Source of the DNA: Paenimyroides ummariense
GTDB lineage: Bacteria; Bacteroidota; Bacteroidia; Flavobacteriales; Flavobacteriaceae
Assembly (NCBI RefSeq): GCF_900115115.1
Contig: NZ_FOVI01000011.1
Span: 42,497-106,496 of the forward strand
DNA length: 64,000 nt
Reading direction: 5' to 3'
The position numbers were made by a program, and so were the translations under genes. Below the pieces are notes generated by a model, which did no database searches, had not been told where the DNA came from, and was given only the letters and a program-made list of their open reading frames with translations. Positions 7,862 through 16,851 of this stretch are shown in pieces; within the stretch, counting starts at the first letter, position 1, and each line of letters starts with the position of its first letter.

Positions 7862-9910
7862 ATGAAAAAAATATTAGTATTCGCATCAGCTTTGTTACTA
7901 ACTATTAGTGCCGAAGCTCAAATAAAACGCCCGCAACCGCAACCAGGTCCAATGCCAACGGTTCATGTACAAAAACCGCAAGAGTTTACCATGAAAAACG
8001 GGTTAAAGGTAATGGTGGTAGAAGATCACAAATTACCACGTGTAAGTTATATGTTAACTATTGATACACCACCTTATGTAGAAGGAGCAAAAGCAGGTGT
8101 ATCAAGCTTAACAAGTGCTGTTGTTGGTAACGGAACAGCAAAAACATCTAAAGAAAAATTTAACGATGAAATTGATTTCTTAGGAGCAAGCGTTAACTTT
8201 TGGAATACCGGAGCATCTGCAAGCGGTTTATCAAAATACAGCTCTCGTTTGTTAGAATTAATGGCAGAAGGATCTTTAAGCCCGTTATTCTCTCAAGAAG
8301 AATTCGATAAATCAAAACAACAAGCAATTGAAGGATTAAAATCAGATGAAAAATCGGTTTCTTCAGTAGCAAGTCGTGTTACCAATGCGTTATTGTTCGG
8401 AACAAACCATCCAACAGGTGAATTTATCACAGAACAATCTTTAAACAATGTTACTTTGGCAGACGTTAAACAAAACTATGCATCGTACTTTGTACCAGAA
8501 AACGCTTATTTAGTAGTTGTTGGTGACGTGAAGTTTAAAGACGTTAAAAAACAAGTAGAGAAATTATTTAAAAATTGGAAAAAAGCATCTGCACCGGTTT
8601 CTAAATATCCAGAGCCAGTAAACGTTGCAAAAACACAAATTGATTTTGTTGACATGCCAAATGCGGTTCAGTCTGAAATTGCTTTAGTTAACACCGTAAA
8701 TTTAAAATTAACAGATAAAGATTATTTTGCCGCTTTAATTGCTAACCAAATTCTTGGTGGTGGTGGCGAAGGTCGTTTATTCTTAAACTTACGTGAAGCA
8801 CACGGATGGACGTATGGAGCTTATTCTTCATTAGGTTCAGGTAAATACACTTCTAAATTTACATCATCTGCATCGGTTCGTAACGTAGTTACCGATTCTG
8901 CTGTGGTTGAATTTGTAAACGAATTACAAAAGATCAGAACACAACCTGTAACTCAGGCAGAATTAGATCTTGCTAAAGCAAAATACATTGGAAACTTTGT
9001 AATGGAAACGCAAAAACCTGGTACAATTGCAAGTTTTGCATTAAGAACAAAAACGCAAAGTTTACCTGCAGATTTCTATGAAAACTACATTAAAAACATT
9101 CAAGCTGTAACAATTGCCGATGTACAACGTGTAGCAAATACTTACTTTAAGAAAGATAACCAGCGTATTGTAATTGTTGGTAAAGGTGCCGATGTAGCTG
9201 GTACTTTAGATCGTTTAGGATACCCGGTAAATTACTACGATCGTTATGCAAACCCGGTAGAAAAGCCAGTTTTCAAAAAAGCAGCTCCGGCGGGTGTAAC
9301 TTCAAAATCGGTTATCGAAAACCATATTAAAGCAATTGGTGGTGAGAAAAAACTAAGTGAAGTTAAATCGGTTTCTACTATTGCTAAAGGATCTATGCAG
9401 GGAATGGAAATTACTATGACTCAAAAACAAACTGCGAAAGGGCAAATGATGGCTTCTTTAAACGGAATGGGTATGGAGTTAATGAAACAAGTAATTACTC
9501 CTACAATGGGTTACATGTCTGGTCAAGGACAAAAACAAGAATTAAAAGGTGAAGAGTTAAAAGAAGCACAAGCATCTGCTAAATTGTTCGATGAATTAGA
9601 AGATCTTAAAAATGCTGCTACTTTTGAATTATCAGGAATTGAAACTTTTAATGGTGAAGAAGCTTATGTTTTAAAGAAAGATAAAGAAACTGTTTATTAC
9701 AGTGTAGCATCTGGATTAAAAATTGCTGCTTCAGAAACAATGGAAGCTCAAGGACAAACAGTTGAAATGACAACATCTTACAAAGATTACAAAGAAGTAA
9801 AAGGAATTAAACTTCCACATACTTTTACTATGCCAATGTTAGGTGGTGCAGAATTTAAAGTATCAGAAATTAAAATAAATGAAGGCGTAACAGACGCTGA
9901 TTTTAAATAA
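7862..9910 (+). CDS. M16-like peptidase partner subunit, non-catalytic, with extra C-terminal domain
   Basis: A secreted M16-family protein of 682 residues with a signal peptide (cleavage near AEAQ, residue 19). The position where the active partner has HxxEH reads LTSAVVGNGTAKTSKEKF, so the zinc site is absent. The glycine-rich GGGGEGRLFLNLREAHGWTYG segment supplies the Arg and Tyr that in M16B pairs complete the partner's active site. After the M16 part (to about 465) comes a further domain of about 210 residues (SVIENHIKAIGGEKKLSEV onward), which resembles the lipoprotein-carrier-like domains found after peptidases in Bacteroidota. It is probably cotranscribed with the catalytic subunit 13 bases upstream. 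Confidence 0.9.
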   Translation: MKKILVFASALLLTISAEAQIKRPQPQPGPMPTVHVQKPQEFTMKNGLKVMVVEDHKLPRVSYMLTIDTPPYVEGAKAGVSSLTSAVVGNGTAKTSKEKFNDEIDFLGASVNFWNTGASASGLSKYSSRLLELMAEGSLSPLFSQEEFDKSKQQAIEGLKSDEKSVSSVASRVTNALLFGTNHPTGEFITEQSLNNVTLADVKQNYASYFVPENAYLVVVGDVKFKDVKKQVEKLFKNWKKASAPVSKYPEPVNVAKTQIDFVDMPNAVQSEIALVNTVNLKLTDKDYFAALIANQILGGGGEGRLFLNLREAHGWTYGAYSSLGSGKYTSKFTSSASVRNVVTDSAVVEFVNELQKIRTQPVTQAELDLAKAKYIGNFVMETQKPGTIASFALRTKTQSLPADFYENYIKNIQAVTIADVQRVANTYFKKDNQRIVIVGKGADVAGTLDRLGYPVNYYDRYANPVEKPVFKKAAPAGVTSKSVIENHIKAIGGEKKLSEVKSVSTIAKGSMQGMEITMTQKQTAKGQMMASLNGMGMELMKQVITPTMGYMSGQGQKQELKGEELKEAQASAKLFDELEDLKNAATFELSGIETFNGEEAYVLKKDKETVYYSVASGLKIAASETMEAQGQTVEMTTSYKDYKEVKGIKLPHTFTMPMLGGAEFKVSEIKINEGVTDADFK

Positions 9911-9926
9911 TATTTCTAAAAGGATA

Positions 9927-9962
9927 TAAAAAAACCAGTAGTGAAAACTACTGGTTTTTTGT
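9927..9962 (+). terminator. terminator after the M16 pair
   Basis: Inverted repeat AACCAGTAG / CTACTGGTT with loop TGAAAA, followed by T6. Confidence 0.85.
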
Positions 9963-10039
9963 TTTTAATTTGTAACCTCTTAAGAAAATACCTCTAACCA
10001 AATAAAAAAAGCTCCACATTTCTGTGAAGCTTATAAAAG

Positions 10040-10113
10040 TGGTCCCACCTGGGCTCGAACCAGGGACCACCTGATTATGAGTCAGGTGCTCTAACCAACT
10101 GAGCTATAGGACC
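10040..10113 (-). tRNA. tRNA with CAU anticodon (elongator Met or Ile2), copy 2
   Basis: A full cloverleaf is seen on the minus strand: acceptor GGTCCTA with TGGGACC, D-arm GCTCAGTTGGTTAGAGC, anticodon loop CTCATAA (CAU), and T-arm with GGTTCGAGCC. The discriminator is A and CCA is not encoded. The G1-C72 pair rules out initiator tRNA. C4-G69 and C5-G68 are the features that the lysidine synthase TilS recognises in E. coli tRNA-Ile2, so this may be an isoleucine tRNA read after C34 modification; elongator methionine is the alternative. Confidence 0.9.
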
Positions 10114-10139
10114 GGCATTTTTACAACTTTGGTTTGTTG

Positions 10140-10213
10140 TGGTCCCACCTGGGCTCGAACCAGGGACCACCTGATTATGAGTCAGGTGCTCTAACCAACT
10201 GAGCTATAGGACC
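10140..10213 (-). tRNA. tRNA with CAU anticodon (elongator Met or Ile2), copy 1
   Basis: Identical in all 74 bases to the copy 100 bases downstream. It is the promoter-proximal copy of the pair. The same Met/Ile2 ambiguity applies. Confidence 0.9.
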
Positions 10214-10217
10214 GGCT

Positions 10218-10260
10218 ACTTATCGTTAGCGAGTGCAATATTAAGCCAAATTCTTATTTT
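10218..10260 (-). promoter_or_regulatory. probable promoter of the tRNA-CAU pair
   Basis: On the minus strand a TTTG and, 20 bases on, TAATATTG (close to TAnnTTTG) precede the first tRNA by a short leader. The match is partial. Confidence 0.4.
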
Positions 10261-10280
10261 TTACAAATAGTTTAAGCTTT

Positions 10281-10685
10281 TTATTTTATCTCTTGGCACA
10301 ATTCAATTAAAACTCCGTTTGTGGTTTTCGGGTGCAAAAACGCAACTAATTTATTATCAGCCCCTTTCTTAGGTGTTTCGTTTAAAACCGTAAAACCTTC
10401 AGTTTTTAGTCGATCAATTTCAACCAAAATATCTTCCACATCAAAAGCTATGTGGTGAATTCCTTCCCCTTTTTTTTCTAAAAATTTTGCAATTGGCGAA
10501 TCAGGATTTGTAGCTTCCAAAAGTTCAATTTTGTTGGGTCCGTTCATAAAAAAAGATGTTTTTACACCTTCGCTTTCAACTTCTTCTTCTTTATAAGCCG
10601 GCTGTCCCAATAATTTTTCAAACAGAAGGTTCGATTCTTCCAAACTCTTTACAGCAATACCAATATGTTCAATTTTGCGCATCAT
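10281..10685 (-). CDS. mce: methylmalonyl-CoA epimerase
   Basis: A vicinal-oxygen-chelate fold enzyme of 134 residues that interconverts the R and S forms of methylmalonyl-CoA in propionate metabolism. It has two beta-alpha-beta-beta-beta modules. Metal-ligand positions are visible as H7 in KIEHIGIAV, the segment GIHHIAFDVED, and the C-terminal ELCQE. The signature IEHIGIAVKSLEES and the FLHPKTTNGVLIEL end are typical of Mce. The ATG at 10682 (MRKIEH) is an equally good start. It stands alone, divergent from rbfA. Confidence 0.93.
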   Translation of the reverse strand: MMRKIEHIGIAVKSLEESNLLFEKLLGQPAYKEEEVESEGVKTSFFMNGPNKIELLEATNPDSPIAKFLEKKGEGIHHIAFDVEDILVEIDRLKTEGFTVLNETPKKGADNKLVAFLHPKTTNGVLIELCQEIK

Positions 10686-10737
10686 AAACTAAAAATTTTG
10701 TTTCTGTAAAGATAAATATATATCTGTATGAATTTCG

Positions 10738-10745
10738 TATTTTTG
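10738..10745 (+). promoter_or_regulatory. -7 promoter element of rbfA
   Basis: TATTTTTG matches TAnnTTTG and ends only four bases before the rbfA ATG. If used, the transcript would be nearly leaderless. Confidence 0.5.
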
Positions 10746-10749
10746 CACA

Positions 10750-11142
10750 ATGGAAACAAACAGACAAAAAAAAATGGGGGCTTTATTACAAGCCGACCTA
10801 GTTGATATATTACAAGGTGAAGTTCGTAAAAACGGAGTGTCGAACTTAATCATCACGGTTTCAAAAGTGAATATTACTACCGATTTATCAATCGCCAAAG
10901 TATATTTAAGTATTTTTCCAACCGAAAAAGCCGGCGAATTGTTAAAGGCAATACAATCTAACGCTCCGTTAATTAAGCATGATTTGGCGCAGCGTGTTAA
11001 AAATCAATTGCGAAAAGTTCCGAACCTTATTTTTTATGTTGATGATAGTTTGGATTATATAGAGAAGATCGATAATGCTTTAAAAGGCGACGAAAACCCA
11101 ATTGAAAACCGTGAGTTGTTGGCTCGCAGAAAGAAAAAATAA
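10750..11142 (+). CDS. rbfA: ribosome-binding factor A
   Basis: A 30S assembly factor of 130 residues with a KH-like fold that helps 16S rRNA 5' end maturation. Characteristic features are the N-terminal RQKKMGALLQADLVDIL, the middle segment ISTVKV-like ITVSKVNITTDLSIAKVYLS, and the C-terminal LRKVPNLIFYVDDSLDY, which matches the RbfA signature R.aP.l.F..D. The end is Lys/Arg-rich. The next gene, a permease, starts with TTG three bases after the stop, so the two are translated from one mRNA. Confidence 0.95.
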   Translation: METNRQKKMGALLQADLVDILQGEVRKNGVSNLIITVSKVNITTDLSIAKVYLSIFPTEKAGELLKAIQSNAPLIKHDLAQRVKNQLRKVPNLIFYVDDSLDYIEKIDNALKGDENPIENRELLARRKKK

Positions 11143-11144
11143 GT

Positions 11145-12344
11145 TTGAATACCGTTTTTTACATAGCCAAACGATACGCTTTCAGTAAAAGTAAAACGAA
11201 AGCCATAAATATTATTACGCGAATTTCGGCTATCGGAATCATTGTAAGCAGTATGGCTTTGTTTGTGGTACTGTCGGTTTTTAGCGGCTTGGAAAACTCG
11301 TTGGTTTCGTTCACCAATGTAATTGATCCCGATTTGGTGGTGCTTCCATCGAAAGGAAAGAGTATCAATTTAACTATAGATCAACAGGAAAAACTGAAGT
11401 CATTAGGTAAAATTGCAAATTATTCAAACATTATTGAGGATCGCGTTATTTTTACTTATGGCGATAAACAGATCGTTGCCATTTTAAAAGCCGTTGACAG
11501 TAATTATCCTAAAACGGTTGCTATTACAGAGAATATTCCACACGGAAAATGGATTCAGCCTAATACGAATGATGCCGTTATGGGGAATGTTTTAGCCGAT
11601 GAACTTTCGGCTGGAATGTATTCTAACGACAAACTTTTAGAGGTTTTAGCCATGAAACCGGGTAAAGGAATGATTACGATGCCCGAAGATGCTTATATTA
11701 AACTGCCTTTGTACCCTTCAGGAATTTACAGTTTAAATAATATCGATACAGATAACAAATACATTTATGCCGATATTAATGTTGGAAAAGATCTGTTAGG
11801 TTTTAAAGCAAACGAATTTTCTAAAATTGAATTTAAGCTTACAAACGGAACTTCAGAAAGAGAATTGACTTCTGCTTTAAAAGATATTTTTCCGAATGAA
11901 ACAATCAAAAACCGATCGCAGTTAAACGAAGGTTTATATAAAATGTTGAAAACCGAAAGTTTGGCAATTTACCTTATTTTCACGTTAATTATTATTGTTA
12001 CGTTGTTTTGTTTAACAGGTGCCTTAATAATGATTATTCTTGAAAAGAAAGCCCATATTAAAACGCTGTATGATATTGGTTTTTCGCAAAAAAAACTAAA
12101 ACATATTTTTCTTTATCAAGGTTTGATTCTTTCTGTTGGCGGCGTTATTATTGGATTGATTTTAGGAATTACCATTACTTTACTGCAGCAACATTTTGGT
12201 TTTGTTAAGGCTAACGGTGATTTTCCTTATCCTGTTGTCTTCCGTTGGAAAAATGGAGCAGTAGTTACTATAATTATCTTAATTTTAAGCATAATTGCAT
12301 CTTATATCGCTGCAAGTAGAATAAAAATTTTGATGAATGAATAA
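11145..12344 (+). CDS. ABC transporter permease, FtsX/LolC-E type
   Basis: An inner-membrane permease of 399 residues with the MacB/FtsX topology: one N-terminal helix (about 22-45), a large periplasmic domain (about 46-270), and three C-terminal helices (about 275-300, 325-350, 370-395). Proteins of this class in LolCDE release lipoproteins from the inner membrane for export to the outer membrane, so that is the likely role; the N-terminal FYIAKRYAFSKSKTKAINIITRIS is typical of them. The start is a TTG at 11145; no ATG is near and the family aligns from this residue. It follows rbfA by two bases. No ATPase gene lies nearby, as is usual for flavobacterial copies. Confidence 0.85.
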   Translation: MNTVFYIAKRYAFSKSKTKAINIITRISAIGIIVSSMALFVVLSVFSGLENSLVSFTNVIDPDLVVLPSKGKSINLTIDQQEKLKSLGKIANYSNIIEDRVIFTYGDKQIVAILKAVDSNYPKTVAITENIPHGKWIQPNTNDAVMGNVLADELSAGMYSNDKLLEVLAMKPGKGMITMPEDAYIKLPLYPSGIYSLNNIDTDNKYIYADINVGKDLLGFKANEFSKIEFKLTNGTSERELTSALKDIFPNETIKNRSQLNEGLYKMLKTESLAIYLIFTLIIIVTLFCLTGALIMIILEKKAHIKTLYDIGFSQKKLKHIFLYQGLILSVGGVIIGLILGITITLLQQHFGFVKANGDFPYPVVFRWKNGAVVTIIILILSIIASYIAASRIKILMNE

Positions 12345-12396
12345 TTTTTGTATTTTTATAACTTTATTTTAATAATTAACCCACTAATGTAATAAA

Positions 12397-12780
12397 ATGA
12401 AAAAGATCTTATTCTTTATCGCGATAGCATTATTCTCAACAACTGGATTTACTTCATGTTCAGAAGACGATGCAGTTATGGAAATACCAACGCCTAACCC
12501 AAATCCTAATGTGAACCAGCAGTTAAAAATAGCAACTGACGCAATGTATATAAAAGATAAAAATATGTACTTTAAGGAATTGGGCAAAGGACCAGTAAAG
12601 TTTACTACAACAAGTGGTTCTACTACAATTGCTGATGTTGTCTATTATGTAGACGGTGTTAAAATTAATGGAAATACTTATACACATACAACAATTGCAA
12701 CTTTAAAAGTACAAGCCAGACGCGCAGGTTTTGTTGATAGTGAAATAATTACTTTACAATTTGCACAAAAACCATATTAA
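12397..12780 (+). CDS. small lipoprotein, probably surface-exposed
   Basis: A 127-residue lipoprotein: signal peptide with lipobox FTSC (C21) followed directly by SEDD. Acidic residues right after the cysteine are the known lipoprotein export signal type that sends lipoproteins to the cell surface in flavobacteria, so a surface location is inferred. A Pro/Asn-rich spacer (TPNPNPNPN, about 32-40) leads into a small beta-rich domain of about 85 residues. I do not recognise a named family. It lies 52 bases after the permease gene and is closed by its own terminator. Confidence 0.75.
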   Translation: MKKILFFIAIALFSTTGFTSCSEDDAVMEIPTPNPNPNVNQQLKIATDAMYIKDKNMYFKELGKGPVKFTTTSGSTTIADVVYYVDGVKINGNTYTHTTIATLKVQARRAGFVDSEIITLQFAQKPY

Positions 12781-12802
12781 TAGTAATATTAAAAGATAAA
12801 CT

Positions 12803-12834
12803 AAAAACCATCTCATTTGCGAGATGGTTTTTTT
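12803..12834 (+). terminator. terminator after the small lipoprotein gene
   Basis: Inverted repeat AACCATCTC / GAGATGGTT with loop ATTTGC-like spacing, followed by T7. Confidence 0.85.
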
Positions 12835-12867
12835 GTGCGTAATTTTAGTCGATTTTAAAACCAAAAT

Positions 12868-14628
12868 ATGTACGCTACTATAAGCCAAAAACAGACAGAG
12901 ATTCTTAAAAAATTATCAAATAAAAATAACATATTAAGTTACAGTAGAATTATGCTGCTTTTGGTAGCAATTTATTTTCTGTATTTAATGATGTATGAAA
13001 AAAATCATTTGTACGGATTTGTTGCGTTAGCGCTCATTATTGTCTTTATAATTGTTGTAAATATTTATTTAAAAGTACAGTCAAAAATTGCGTATCATAA
13101 AACGTTGAAGCAGATAAATACCGATGAAATTTCTTTTTTAGAAGGCAATCATCAGTTTAATAATGGTGTTGAATATCAAAATCCGCAACATGCTTTTTCG
13201 TACGATTTAGATTTGTTTGGATCTAATTCAATCTTTCAGTTTACCAATCGTACCGGAACTTTTTTAGGAAAAGATGCCTTAGCAAAAAGTTTACAGGAAA
13301 TCCCTACAGAAGCATCAATACTAAAAAAGCAAGAAGCTGTAAAAGAACTATCACAAAAATTGAATTTTCGTCAGCATTTTCAAACCTTATCATTGTTGGC
13401 AGGAACTACCGAAAAAGAAGATCTTGCAATAAAAAATTGGACGGAAACTATTTCTGAGAAACCAAAAGCTTTTATGCAGTTTTTCACTGTTTTAATTCCT
13501 ATACTTTTATTGATCTCAATCGCTGGATCGGTGTTCAACTGGCATCCTGTGTTTTCAAAATTAACGGTGTTTTTCTTCACGTTGAATTTATTGTTGATAG
13601 GATATTTTAGTCAACATATTTTAAAAGAAATCGGTAAAAGTGATCGAATTGCCAACAGTTTACAGCAATATTCAAAAATGCTTCACGCGTTTGAAACCGA
13701 AAAATTTCAATCGGTTTATTTAAACGATCTTCAGTCCAAAATGCAATCAAACCAAAAAACGGCTTATCAAATCGTTACCAATCTGGCAAATTGCTTTGAA
13801 AAACTAAATACCATTGCCAATTTATTCGTCTTTATCGCTTTAAACGGAACTTTTCAATATCATTTTTGGGTCTATAAAAAATTGTTGAAGTGGAAAGATA
13901 ATCATCAGCTAGAATTATGGCATTTCATGCAAATTATTGGTGAAGTAGAGGCATTGAATAGTTTGGCGAATTTTGCATACAATAATCCGGAATATCAGTA
14001 TCCAACCATTGCATCGAACCAAATTATGATGGAAGATTTAGGACATCCGCTGATTTCAAAGGATAAACGGGTACGAAATACGATTGATTTCAGCCAGAAA
14101 CGATTTGTGATTTTAACGGGAAGCAACATGAGTGGTAAAAGTACTTTTCTGCGAACCGTTGGAATTAATTTGGTGTTGAGTTACGCTGGCGCACCGATCG
14201 ATACCAAACAAGCAGTCGTTTATCCACTGCCGTTGTGGGTTTCTATGAGATTGACAGATTCATTATCCGACAGTGAATCATTCTTTTTTGCCGAAGTTAA
14301 ACGCCTAAAGCAAATTGTTACCGAAGCTGAAAAACAACCAATTTTTGTATTGTTAGATGAGATTTTAAAAGGAACAAATTCCGATGATAAGAAAACAGGA
14401 ACGGTTGGTGTGATTGAAAAACTGCACAATTTGAATGTCACAGGAATGATTGCTACACACGATTTAGAAGTTTGTAAAACTACCGATAATCACTTGGAAA
14501 CTATGGAAAATAAGTGTTTTGAAGTTGAGATTATCAATAACGAACTCCATTTTGATTACAAGTTAAAAGAAGGCATTTGTCAAAATAAAAACGCTACGTT
14601 TATTATGAAAAAAATGGAAATTATTTAA
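12868..14628 (+). CDS. membrane-anchored MutS-like ATPase
   Basis: A 586-residue protein with the MutS core and ATPase domains but no mismatch-recognition domain. Two helices lie at about 28-43 and 50-68, and another hydrophobic pair near 205-250, so it is a membrane protein. The middle (about 270-400) corresponds to the MutS helical/clamp region. The ATPase has Walker A GSNMSGKST (K424), Walker B FVLLDEILKGTN and the signature-like DSLSDSESFF segment, and ends with the ATHDLEV motif. This family is common in Bacteroidota; its function is not known to me and it should not be called a mismatch repair protein. A HutD-like gene follows 12 bases later. Confidence 0.85.
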   Translation: MYATISQKQTEILKKLSNKNNILSYSRIMLLLVAIYFLYLMMYEKNHLYGFVALALIIVFIIVVNIYLKVQSKIAYHKTLKQINTDEISFLEGNHQFNNGVEYQNPQHAFSYDLDLFGSNSIFQFTNRTGTFLGKDALAKSLQEIPTEASILKKQEAVKELSQKLNFRQHFQTLSLLAGTTEKEDLAIKNWTETISEKPKAFMQFFTVLIPILLLISIAGSVFNWHPVFSKLTVFFFTLNLLLIGYFSQHILKEIGKSDRIANSLQQYSKMLHAFETEKFQSVYLNDLQSKMQSNQKTAYQIVTNLANCFEKLNTIANLFVFIALNGTFQYHFWVYKKLLKWKDNHQLELWHFMQIIGEVEALNSLANFAYNNPEYQYPTIASNQIMMEDLGHPLISKDKRVRNTIDFSQKRFVILTGSNMSGKSTFLRTVGINLVLSYAGAPIDTKQAVVYPLPLWVSMRLTDSLSDSESFFFAEVKRLKQIVTEAEKQPIFVLLDEILKGTNSDDKKTGTVGVIEKLHNLNVTGMIATHDLEVCKTTDNHLETMENKCFEVEIINNELHFDYKLKEGICQNKNATFIMKKMEII

Positions 14629-14640
14629 TGCTTTGAAGAA

Positions 14641-15189
14641 ATGAAAATTACTAAAATTTCAAAAGATACGCTAATTCCAACAATTTGGGATGGTGGCGAA
14701 ACATTTGAATATTACATTTATCCGGAAAAGACATTGTATGCAAACCGCGATTTTTTGTTTAGGATAAGTGTAGCAACCATTAAAAAAGTTCCATCTACCT
14801 TTACAAAGTTCAACAATTATCAACGATTTTTAGTGATGTTAGATAATGATCTGAATATAAACAATAACGGAAAAAAAGAAAGTTATACTCCAAATGATGT
14901 TTTTAAATTTGATTCGAACAGTGATATTATTTCTTACACAAAAGGAAACGATTTTAATTTAATGGTAAGTAAAAATTTAGAGGAAGCAGATGTATTCTTT
15001 TTAAAAGATACGGTTCAATTAAACGAATCATTTATTTTCCTTTTCGCATTAAATGATACTTCTATTGAGGTAAATAATGAAAAAATCGATTTAAAAAAGA
15101 CTGATTTATTACTGATTGAAAATAAAGATAAAGCGGATGTTCTAATTAAAACAGAACATTCCGTTTTGGTTGGAAGTTTGATTGTTTAA
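14641..15189 (+). CDS. HutD/Ves-family cupin-like protein
   Basis: A cytoplasmic protein of 182 residues with the HutD/Ves pattern: an N-terminal W-D-G-G-E-T-F-E-Y segment, then FLFRISVATIKKVPSTFTKF, then YQRFLVMLDNDL. These correspond to the family's paired cupin barrels. HutD is often linked with histidine use, but no hut gene is here. Its biochemical activity is unknown. It is 12 bases after the MutS-like gene and before a strong bidirectional terminator. Confidence 0.7.
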   Translation: MKITKISKDTLIPTIWDGGETFEYYIYPEKTLYANRDFLFRISVATIKKVPSTFTKFNNYQRFLVMLDNDLNINNNGKKESYTPNDVFKFDSNSDIISYTKGNDFNLMVSKNLEEADVFFLKDTVQLNESFIFLFALNDTSIEVNNEKIDLKKTDLLLIENKDKADVLIKTEHSVLVGSLIV

Positions 15190-15211
15190 GAACAGATAGT
15201 TTATCAATTAT

Positions 15212-15250
15212 AAAAAACTCCTCTTTATTATTTTAAAGAGGAGTTTTTAT
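15212..15250. terminator. bidirectional terminator
   Basis: The stem AAAAACTCCTCTTT / AAAGAGGAGTTTTT has A- and T-runs on both sides and lies between two converging genes. Confidence 0.88.
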
Positions 15251-15261
15251 TTAATAACATT

Positions 15262-16851
15262 CTACAAATTCACTATTTGATCAATATTTATCTGCTCTAA
15301 AAAAGTTTCATCGTGTGATATTACTACTAATGTTCCCTGATAATCGTTAATTGCGTTGGTAAGAATTTCTATATTTTGAATGTCCAGATTGTTGGTTGGT
15401 TCATCTAAAATAATAATATCCGGCGATTGACTACCGATGCTCAAGCAGCATAACATTAAACGCATACGTTCGCCACCGCTTAAAGCGCTACAAGGTTTAT
15501 CCCAAGTATTTTGTGGAAATAAAAAACGATTCAGTCTGATTTTTATTTCATGTTCTTCCAAATTAAAAGTATTAAACTGTTGAGCTTGTTCATACACTTT
15601 TAAGTTGTTATTGATTAAAGAATAATCCTGATCAATATAAACTGATTTACTTTCTTTTCGAAAAGCGGTTCCGTGTTGCGGTTTCAAACTTCCTAAAAGT
15701 ATTTTTATAAAAGTTGTTTTACCAGATCCATTACTGCCTTTTACTGCAATGCGCGATCCACTTAAAATCTGCACATTTAAATTAGTCTTCCATATAAAAA
15801 CGCTGGTTTCGTACTTGAAATTTATATTTTCTGCCGTAAAAAGTACTTTTCCTCTATGAAGCGCTGAACTGTTAAAACCGAATTTCATTTGCTCAGTTGA
15901 TACTACAGCTGATCGTAAGTCTTGAAGCTCGTCTCTAATGTTTCCAATTTTTTCTGTGTGAACACTTTTTAGCCTCGCCGTACTGTTTTCGGCGTTATTT
16001 CGTAGCGTATTCATCATTATTTTGGCAACACCCGATTTTTCTTGTTTGCCTTTTCCTCTGCTGTCTAATTTTTGCTGACGTTCAATGGTTTCGCGTTCTT
16101 TTTCACGGGCTTTCTTCAATGCTTTTTCTTTGCTGTGAATATCTTGAGCCAATGCATTTTTTTCGATCTGTTTCTGTTCGGTATAAAAATCGAAATTTCC
16201 ACCGTAAGCAGTAATTCCGTTCTTTGTTAATTCGCAAACCTTATTCAGAATATTCAGTAGTTTTCTATCGTGACTTACGACAATCAGCGTGCTTTTGGTA
16301 AATCTGATAAAATCGTACAAAAGTTCGCGACTTTCAAAATCGAGATGATTGCTGGGTTCATCCAGTAAAATCAGTTCGGGTTTATGAATCGAAATCCCTG
16401 CTAAAAAAACCTTTGTTTTTTGTCCGCCACTTAACGTTTCCATTTTTTGCGATAAATCCAGATCATTTAACTTCCAATGCTTCAAAACTTCATTACAACG
16501 ATCTTCGATAGTCCAGTCGTCGTTTAATATTTCATAGTTTTCTTCTGAAATATTTCCCTTTAAAATTTCATGTAAGGCAGTCAGTTTTTTATCGATTCCT
16601 AAAGCTTCAGCAATAGTAAAGTCATTATATTGACCGAAAATCTGTGGAATATAATAGGGTTTTGAATTAATATTAAGCGAGCCGCTTAAAGGCTTTAGCA
16701 AACCTGATATTATTTTTAGCAAAGTTGATTTTCCGGAACCATTGTTGCCGATTAGTGCGATTTTTTCGCTTGAATTTACTGTAAGATTTATGTTGCCGAA
16801 AAGTAAATCCTTGTTTGGATGTGTATAGGATAAGTTTTGAATAATAAGCAT
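15262..16851 (-). CDS. ABC-F family ATPase (translation factor or ribosome-protection type)
   Basis: A soluble protein of 529 residues with two ABC ATPase domains and no membrane segment. Domain 1 has Walker A GNNGSGKST and signature LSGGQKTK with Walker B LILLDEPSNHLDFES; domain 2 has GSNGSGKTT, LSGGERMR and IIILDEPTNNLD. The linker between them (about 230-320) is charged and helical (KEKALKKAREKERETIERQQ), as in ABC-F proteins that act at the ribosomal E site. Some protect against antibiotics, others regulate translation; the sequence does not decide. I start it at the ATG at 16851 (MLIIQNLSYTHP). An in-frame ATG at 16890 would add MVRCIVTSSTKEI and lies inside a leader hairpin. Confidence 0.9.
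   Translation of the reverse strand: MLIIQNLSYTHPNKDLLFGNINLTVNSSEKIALIGNNGSGKSTLLKIISGLLKPLSGSLNINSKPYYIPQIFGQYNDFTIAEALGIDKKLTALHEILKGNISEENYEILNDDWTIEDRCNEVLKHWKLNDLDLSQKMETLSGGQKTKVFLAGISIHKPELILLDEPSNHLDFESRELLYDFIRFTKSTLIVVSHDRKLLNILNKVCELTKNGITAYGGNFDFYTEQKQIEKNALAQDIHSKEKALKKAREKERETIERQQKLDSRGKGKQEKSGVAKIMMNTLRNNAENSTARLKSVHTEKIGNIRDELQDLRSAVVSTEQMKFGFNSSALHRGKVLFTAENINFKYETSVFIWKTNLNVQILSGSRIAVKGSNGSGKTTFIKILLGSLKPQHGTAFRKESKSVYIDQDYSLINNNLKVYEQAQQFNTFNLEEHEIKIRLNRFLFPQNTWDKPCSALSGGERMRLMLCCLSIGSQSPDIIILDEPTNNLDIQNIEILTNAINDYQGTLVVISHDETFLEQINIDQIVNL

Noticed and set aside
10040..10213. Initiator tRNA-fMet
   Set aside because: The acceptor stem has a G1-C72 pair and not the 1-72 mismatch of initiators.
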